From assembly GCA_043811005.1 (NCBI GenBank), contig JBDRNO010000293.1, positions 1 to 33,400 of the forward strand: a stretch of DNA of 33,400 nt. Direction: 5' to 3'. The DNA is from JBDRNO01 sp043811005 (GTDB taxonomy: Bacteria; Bacteroidota; Bacteroidia; NORP154). This document shows, piece by piece, positions 28,540 to 33,400 of this stretch. The stretch's first letter is position 1; every line of letters starts with the position of its first letter. The notes under the pieces are model-generated. The model had not been told where the DNA came from. It made no database searches and saw nothing but the letters and a program-made list of their open reading frames with translations. The translations under genes and the position numbers were made by a program.

Positions 28540-31500
28540 ATGAAACTACATCAAATGTTAACCCAGCTCCGCAAGGAGCAGATCAACACCTGGTTTGACC
28601 TGGGCTTGTTTATTGACAAGACAAGGGAATCCCGTAGAACTCAAACCTATTTAAACAAAGAAGTAAATTTACAGCGAGGAGCTCTCTCTTCACCAACTGG
28701 CGGAGTGGGTAAAAGTAAAGGATCATTTAAAGCATTTAAACGCAAAATATCTAAAGGAGGCATATCATTCATCACCTTCCATTATTCGATTGACGGTGTA
28801 ACTATTGAGATCCAGAAATATGCCAAAGCATTAAGAAATATCATGCCAGGTGTGCCTATACATTATCTTGCCGGTGACATTTTGCCTGTGGCAGAACAGT
28901 TTATAGACAGCTCATGTCATAAGCAAGTTATCAAAGAGATCAATGGTTTTGATAGTTGGGAGCTATATCCTGACTTTTTCTTTACCAAGATGGAAAGAGG
29001 CAGTAAAGAATACAATGAGTTGATCATTAAGTTCTGGAAAGATGTTCTTAATATTATTGACAAGCTTGGAACGTATATAGAAAAAAATAATATCCGGCTT
29101 TTATGGGTGATCAATGCTTGTTCTAATCCGGGCAATGTCTCTTTGTCTTTTGCTTTGGCTTTGTTATCAGAATATCTGAGGATCCCTGTAATTAATAATA
29201 ACCATGATTTTTACTGGGAAGGCGGCAACAAGAAGATTGATATTAAAACAAAAGGATTAAAACCCGGTCCCAGGGATTTTTTCTTCTTAAACTCACATAT
29301 TGGCGAATTTTTCTCACTAATTGAGGTCTTATTCCCCTGGGAATCGCCCTCTTGGATAAATGTCAATATCAATAATAGCCAAAGCAGGCATCTTATCGAA
29401 ACAAACGGGCACAACCCTGCAAATGTTAGTGAAATATGCACTTCCATTGATACATCTGAATATACTATTCTTGACAAGCGGGTAAAGGTAAAGGCATTCA
29501 TGCAGGTACAAGCGATGCTGAGCAACTATAAGAAAAACCTCCCTGTACATAAGACTGAAGCTGTTATAAAAGCCGCACCAGCTTCACCCGATCCCATGCT
29601 CCTGGGAGCAAAGAAATCCTCTTCATTCGATTTTGTAAATAACAACATAGTATTTCTGCAGCCAACACGTTTGATGCCTAGAAAAAGGATCGAGATCAAC
29701 TTCAAGTTGATCCGCAAACTCTTTGAAAATGATAATTTTACTGCAAAATTTGTGAGCAACCCAAACCTGAAGCTAACGCTTTTAATAACAGGTCCTATCC
29801 CCATGGGTCAGTATGAGTATTTCCTGAAATTACTGCGTTATTTCTCGGATTCACTGGAAAAAATACCACCTGTTTTTAGAAACCGGGTCTTCCTTGCCTT
29901 TTTGTTCAGTGAATTTGATAAAGAACGTTTTACAAAAAGGGTTGAACAACCGGTTAACATACCTGAGCTATACAATATGTCATCATTGATAATGCTCCCA
30001 AGCCAAACCGAAGGCAGGGGGCTGCCGATCATTGAATCTACTTCCTGCGGTGTGCCGATCTTTTGCAGAAGATACGACCCTGAAAAAGTTTATTCAGAAG
30101 TTATCGGGGAACATTTGGAAGAAAAGGACCGCTTGAAAGTATTGGAGTTTAGCGGAAGCCATATTAGCAAAGAACTGGCAGAAAAGATCATTGACAGGGT
30201 ATTCTTTCCGCAAAATTTCATTGATGAAATTGAGCACAACAGGAGGGCGGTTCAAAAGCGCTACAGCTTAGAGACGCTTACGGACAACACGGAGGAGATC
30301 CTTAATAAACTTTATCTTCAGCTTAAACCGGATGAGGAATCGGAAAAACTCACTACCCGGTTAATGAAACAATATAAAAAAAGCATCTCTCCCGGTGATA
30401 AAGATACCGGGTACCTGATCAATGACAAAAACAGGCATTTCCTCCCGGGTTACGGACGGCTGGCGTTCATGGCACTTCTTAAGTCACTGATAGACCCGAG
30501 CTTCTTCAGGGTGGAAGAACAGCTGATCCGGGGAATGACCATGCGTTTTGCCAAAAAATTGATTGATGAAGACCCGGGTTCGAAAAACTTGGATACCGAA
30601 AAACTGCACCACTTTTACAATACCGTTGACAACATTTTTTATCATCACAAAGGCGATTTTAAGACACGGCACGACCATTCATTTGCATACCGGCACCGTA
30701 ATGAAAAATATTATCCCTATCATGACTTTACATTCCAGGAGCTAGCCGGATTAGTAAATATGATATATAACAAAATTGCATCCCCGGCAGGAAACAAGGA
30801 ATTTGAGAGGATCCCGCACTTTTTTACCAACTGGGACCTGGCAATGTTCCAACTCACTAATAGCTCAAACCTGGCAATAGACGATCGTGAACGGCTCGCT
30901 GATAAGCTGCGGGCTAATGTTCCTGTCTCTTATTTTCCCGGAGAATACATTAAATATGAATTGGAGTTTTTTGTAGTACATCCTGTGAGAACAAGGTTGA
31001 AATTAAAAATAGATGAAGAATTAACCGAAAAACATCTGAAAAAGCATCATAAGTCCATTGCCCCTGTATTTATTTTCTGCCAGGAAAAACCGCTTGGGAA
31101 ATGGTTCACTGCTAAGGCGTTGGATAATTATATCGCCAATACAAATAATAACGAGTTGAAATTAATTTATAAATACGGAATTTGTAAAGTTGTAACAACC
31201 AAACAATGGTGTGTGGGTGTACATTTTACTCAATTGGGAAAATATGCCTTAAAAGTTCTTGGAAGAGTGAAAAAGGAAAAAGGATTTATTATCACCAATG
31301 GAGATAACGCACCGGTTATGACAGATATAATTGATATAGATCGTTTCCATATAGGAAGAGTAGACGAAGGAAAGGAAGAGACAAGCAGGATAATGGGAAT
31401 ACCAGCAGGTGACGGTTTTATACAATTTGTTCCTGCCGGCATCAGGACCACCCTCGCCTATCCTACCCCGGTCCAAACTGCAAAAGATTTCAGTGATGCA

Positions 31501-32970
31501 CTCAATAGCAACTTATTTAAAAAGCTGTCAAAAAAGCTTGGAGAAGAGAAGATCTTTGAGCTGCTGAAAAAAGATGCTGAAACAAAAGGGACACCTATAA
31601 AGACTTTCCTTCCGGATCTTGAAAGTGAGATTGAGAACAAGAAGAAAAAGAGTGATGTGACCTATTCTTTTGTCAGCGGGGCATATAAGGACAAATTGCC
31701 TTGGAGCGGGGCAATTGCTAATGTGGATATCAGCGGATCTTCAAAGAAATGGAATTTTGCCACATTCACCCCGTCAGAAAAAAGTACTGATAAGCATGGT
31801 TTAGGTGGAAATACAATGCCAGTTACGGAATTCATTAAAGAATTTAACAGCAATTTTAATAAGAAAGCTCAGATTGGCTGGAATGGCGGCTATATCCTGA
31901 ATCCAGAGCTGGTCGGTAAATTGGGCTTGCCCGAATCTTATATTGGTTCACCACTGGGATTGCTGATCTCCGATGGGGAAGTTATCAGCCCACCGCTGTT
32001 TAACAAACCGGCATTGATCATTTATTCCAATGGTATATTGGATATCAGGAGGGTGAATTGCATGAACGGGCTGACAATCACTGATGGTAAACATATAATT
32101 GATTTTGATAAACAAAATTACAATAAACCTCACGTATCCCTCTCAGTAGGAATTCAGAGTGGGCTCTCCCCTCTCCTTCGGGAAGAAGCCAGTGGGGATG
32201 TCTCCCCTCTCCTTCGGGAAGAAGCCAGTGGGGATGTCTCCCCTCTCCTTCGGGGAGGGGCCGGGGGAGGGGTGGCTTATTATGATCTTATGTATGATGA
32301 GGAAAATATTTTAGGAAATGGTAATATAATTATCCGTTTAGCCGGAAATACTATCAAAGAAGTTATTCATACAAAAAAGGATGAGGAGGTAAAAATTATT
32401 CCGGTCGGATTGACTTTATCCATACCTGCAAGTCAATTCCCAAAAGAATGGTACAAGGTTGAAAAGAAACTTACAATTCTGATGAAACCGGGTAATAACG
32501 GCTCCGGTAAGCCAGCCGGGAAAGATATAATAAATTGGGAGCAAATAGCTCATGCCGTTGAAGCAGGCCCTATGTTGCTGAATAACGGGAAAAACTGTAT
32601 AGACATGAAAGAGGAGGGCTGGAAAACGCGTAATTCGATCAATACCCAGGCAGCGAGATTGGATTTTACCGATATGAGAGGCCCTAAAATAGCAGTGGGG
32701 TTGGACAAAGCAGGAAATCTGTCCGTCTTAACGATAAACGGGCGAATAAGAGAATCCGTAGGCGCTACACATCACGATATGGGTGAAATAATGAAGGAAT
32801 TTGGAATTCAAAAAGCCATGGGTTTCGATCCCGGAGGAAGCAGTACATTAGTAGTAGACGGAAAAACCCTGAACATATCTCCCTATAACAGCCACTACGA
32901 AAAAGACATCTACTCCCTCCCCCCCGAACCCCGCGCTGTTGCCAATGCTGTTATTGGATGGCAGGAGTAG
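28540..32970 (+). CDS. GT4 glycosyltransferase fused to a phosphodiester glycosidase (NAGPA) domain
   Basis: A 1476-residue protein with no signal peptide or membrane helix. Residues ~70-240 look like a GT4 N-terminal domain (FITFHYSIDGVTIEIQKYAK, HYLAGDIL, VINNNHDFYWEG). Residues ~365-610 are the GT4 donor domain: VFLQPTRLMPRKRIEINFKL and SQTEGRGLPIIESTSCGVPI with the nucleotide-sugar-binding Glu residues. Residues ~620-1030 are unrecognised (HDHSFAYRHRNEKYYPYHDF, THxxxLAMFQL region). From ~1040 to the end is an NAGPA/DUF2233 domain: IGWNGGYILNP, GSPLGLLISDGEVI, EAGPMLLNNGK, ARLDFTDMRGPKIAVGLDKA and GFDPGGSSTLVVDGK. A 12-residue unit in three tandem copies (residues ~1209-1244) interrupts that domain, coded by palindromes. 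Function is not known; transfer and removal of a sugar phosphate on one chain is possible. Confidence 0.85.
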   Translation: MKLHQMLTQLRKEQINTWFDLGLFIDKTRESRRTQTYLNKEVNLQRGALSSPTGGVGKSKGSFKAFKRKISKGGISFITFHYSIDGVTIEIQKYAKALRNIMPGVPIHYLAGDILPVAEQFIDSSCHKQVIKEINGFDSWELYPDFFFTKMERGSKEYNELIIKFWKDVLNIIDKLGTYIEKNNIRLLWVINACSNPGNVSLSFALALLSEYLRIPVINNNHDFYWEGGNKKIDIKTKGLKPGPRDFFFLNSHIGEFFSLIEVLFPWESPSWINVNINNSQSRHLIETNGHNPANVSEICTSIDTSEYTILDKRVKVKAFMQVQAMLSNYKKNLPVHKTEAVIKAAPASPDPMLLGAKKSSSFDFVNNNIVFLQPTRLMPRKRIEINFKLIRKLFENDNFTAKFVSNPNLKLTLLITGPIPMGQYEYFLKLLRYFSDSLEKIPPVFRNRVFLAFLFSEFDKERFTKRVEQPVNIPELYNMSSLIMLPSQTEGRGLPIIESTSCGVPIFCRRYDPEKVYSEVIGEHLEEKDRLKVLEFSGSHISKELAEKIIDRVFFPQNFIDEIEHNRRAVQKRYSLETLTDNTEEILNKLYLQLKPDEESEKLTTRLMKQYKKSISPGDKDTGYLINDKNRHFLPGYGRLAFMALLKSLIDPSFFRVEEQLIRGMTMRFAKKLIDEDPGSKNLDTEKLHHFYNTVDNIFYHHKGDFKTRHDHSFAYRHRNEKYYPYHDFTFQELAGLVNMIYNKIASPAGNKEFERIPHFFTNWDLAMFQLTNSSNLAIDDRERLADKLRANVPVSYFPGEYIKYELEFFVVHPVRTRLKLKIDEELTEKHLKKHHKSIAPVFIFCQEKPLGKWFTAKALDNYIANTNNNELKLIYKYGICKVVTTKQWCVGVHFTQLGKYALKVLGRVKKEKGFIITNGDNAPVMTDIIDIDRFHIGRVDEGKEETSRIMGIPAGDGFIQFVPAGIRTTLAYPTPVQTAKDFSDALNSNLFKKLSKKLGEEKIFELLKKDAETKGTPIKTFLPDLESEIENKKKKSDVTYSFVSGAYKDKLPWSGAIANVDISGSSKKWNFATFTPSEKSTDKHGLGGNTMPVTEFIKEFNSNFNKKAQIGWNGGYILNPELVGKLGLPESYIGSPLGLLISDGEVISPPLFNKPALIIYSNGILDIRRVNCMNGLTITDGKHIIDFDKQNYNKPHVSLSVGIQSGLSPLLREEASGDVSPLLREEASGDVSPLLRGGAGGGVAYYDLMYDEENILGNGNIIIRLAGNTIKEVIHTKKDEEVKIIPVGLTLSIPASQFPKEWYKVEKKLTILMKPGNNGSGKPAGKDIINWEQIAHAVEAGPMLLNNGKNCIDMKEEGWKTRNSINTQAARLDFTDMRGPKIAVGLDKAGNLSVLTINGRIRESVGATHHDMGEIMKEFGIQKAMGFDPGGSSTLVVDGKTLNISPYNSHYEKDIYSLPPEPRAVANAVIGWQE
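28688..28705. repeat. Degenerate palindrome in the N-terminal part of the GT/NAGPA gene
   Basis: CTTCACCAACTGGCGGAG pairs CTTCACCA with TGGCGGAG (one mismatch, one G-T pair). It resembles the CCGCCAGCTGGCGG palindrome I recall from Bacteroidota genomes and codes SSPTGG in frame. Confidence 0.4.
32165..32272. repeat. Three tandem 36-base palindromic units in the GT/NAGPA gene
   Basis: Units start at 32165, 32201 and 32237, each opening TCTCCCCTCTCCTTCGGG. Units 1 and 2 continue AAGAAGCCAGTGGGGATG; unit 3 continues GAGGGGCCGGGGGAGGGG, which pairs with its own start through a TTCG loop (CTCC/GGAG). Each unit is 12 codons (SPLLREEASGDV twice, SPLLRGGAGGGV once). Confidence 0.92.
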
Positions 32971-33400
32971 GTGTTGCGGATTGATTGGATTGCATGATTG
33001 CATGATTGCATGATTGCATGGGGCATGGGGCATGGGGCTTGCGAGTTCGAAGTTCGGACTTGAGGTTATCCAGGCACTCCCGTAGCATTAGCGTAGTACC
33101 ACTACCGGGATATTTTCGCATGTTGTATTAAATAGCATTAAAACAATAAAAAGTCCATTAGATTTACTATCTTTGGGGTGATAAACATATAAGAGATTTA
33201 AAGAACATTAATGTCCTTTATCCCTACGTTGAACAGTGCAACAAATAAACATAAGGCAAACTACTTAGTGTCCGTCTATAAAGTCCGAATGTTTGGATGA
33301 ATTTTAAAATTACAAATTACAAGTACCAAATAACAAATAAATCACAATGCTCAAAAACTCAATGACCAAAACTGTTTCGGTCATTTGATAATTGATATTT
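32971..33400. repeat. Gene-free right end with several repeats
   Basis: No gene is seen. It contains 8-base tandems TTGCATGA (32990-33021) passing into GGCATGG units; an inverted repeat TCCCGTAG/CTACCGGGA (33078-33110) enclosing GTAGT/ACTAC, which might end transcription of the GT/NAGPA gene; a TATCTTTG promoter-like box (33168-33175) with no gene after it in the window; and CAAATTACAAGTACCAAAT (about 33313) leading to the hairpin AATGACC/GGTCATT (33361-33385). Confidence 0.6.

Noticed and set aside
1..33400. tRNA or rRNA genes
   Set aside because: No cloverleaf with a TTC-type arm or rRNA-like sequence was noticed in any intergenic gap; small RNA genes cannot be excluded by eye.

Overview
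The window looks like a chromosomal segment of an uncultured or environmental member of the Bacteroidota. Support comes from the gene families (a DUF4294 protein, a head-GIN/DUF2807 protein, recF next to a membrane-anchored TPR gene, several Bacteroidota-style lipoproteins), from promoter-like TAnnTTTG boxes ahead of some genes, from the near absence of Shine-Dalgarno sequences, and from the AT-rich intergenic DNA. TGA is used as a normal stop. Function calls are read from sequence motifs by eye; no database search was run.

Layout. 1-2040: the 5' part of a type I restriction methyltransferase gene (hsdM, runs off the left edge) with a decayed, 5'-truncated group II intron just upstream. 2048-2500: a PaaI-type thioesterase. 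2595-5581: pyrK and pyrD (dihydroorotate dehydrogenase 1B electron-transfer and catalytic subunits), separated by about 0.9 kb that holds two unknown small genes and is bounded by 29-bp inverted repeats. 5582-9416: a broken TPR gene, recF, a TPR membrane protein and pcm. 9663-13247: a Gfo/Idh/MocA dehydrogenase, a lipoprotein and a WcaJ-type sugar-phosphate transferase, i.e. surface polysaccharide genes. 13406-20439 (minus strand): DUF4294 protein, biotin carboxylase, GIN-domain protein, sucC, an exported 14-repeat ankyrin protein and a coiled-coil lipoprotein. 21074-24311 (minus strand): a broken carboxypeptidase-regulatory-like gene, a thioredoxin-like gene coupled to a DegP/PEGA protease. 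24373-28041: glpK and glpD (glycerol to dihydroxyacetone phosphate). 28097-28520: a toxin-antitoxin remnant. 28540-32970: a 1476-residue fusion of a GT4 glycosyltransferase and a phosphodiester glycosidase (NAGPA) domain. The last 430 bases hold only repeats.

The most unusual property is the load of small repeats. Between genes there are at least four dispersed families: a composite CTGGTTACTGG / ATTGTCAATTGCC element, an AATTAGTGTAATTCGTGGC element, a CATAACTTTGTAAATTG element and an AAATTCCGATAC box. They sit hard against coding regions and often supply the stop codon or the bases just before the start codon. Inside genes, short palindromes are read through in frame: in accC, the thioredoxin-like gene, glpK, glpD (two) and the GT/NAGPA fusion (a 36-bp unit in three tandem copies plus a probable weaker one). 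One palindrome is also nested inside an intergenic repeat. Together this looks like palindromic elements that spread through the genome and are tolerated inside proteins at surface loops, similar in principle to Rickettsia palindromic elements. This is the best candidate in the window for an under-described system.
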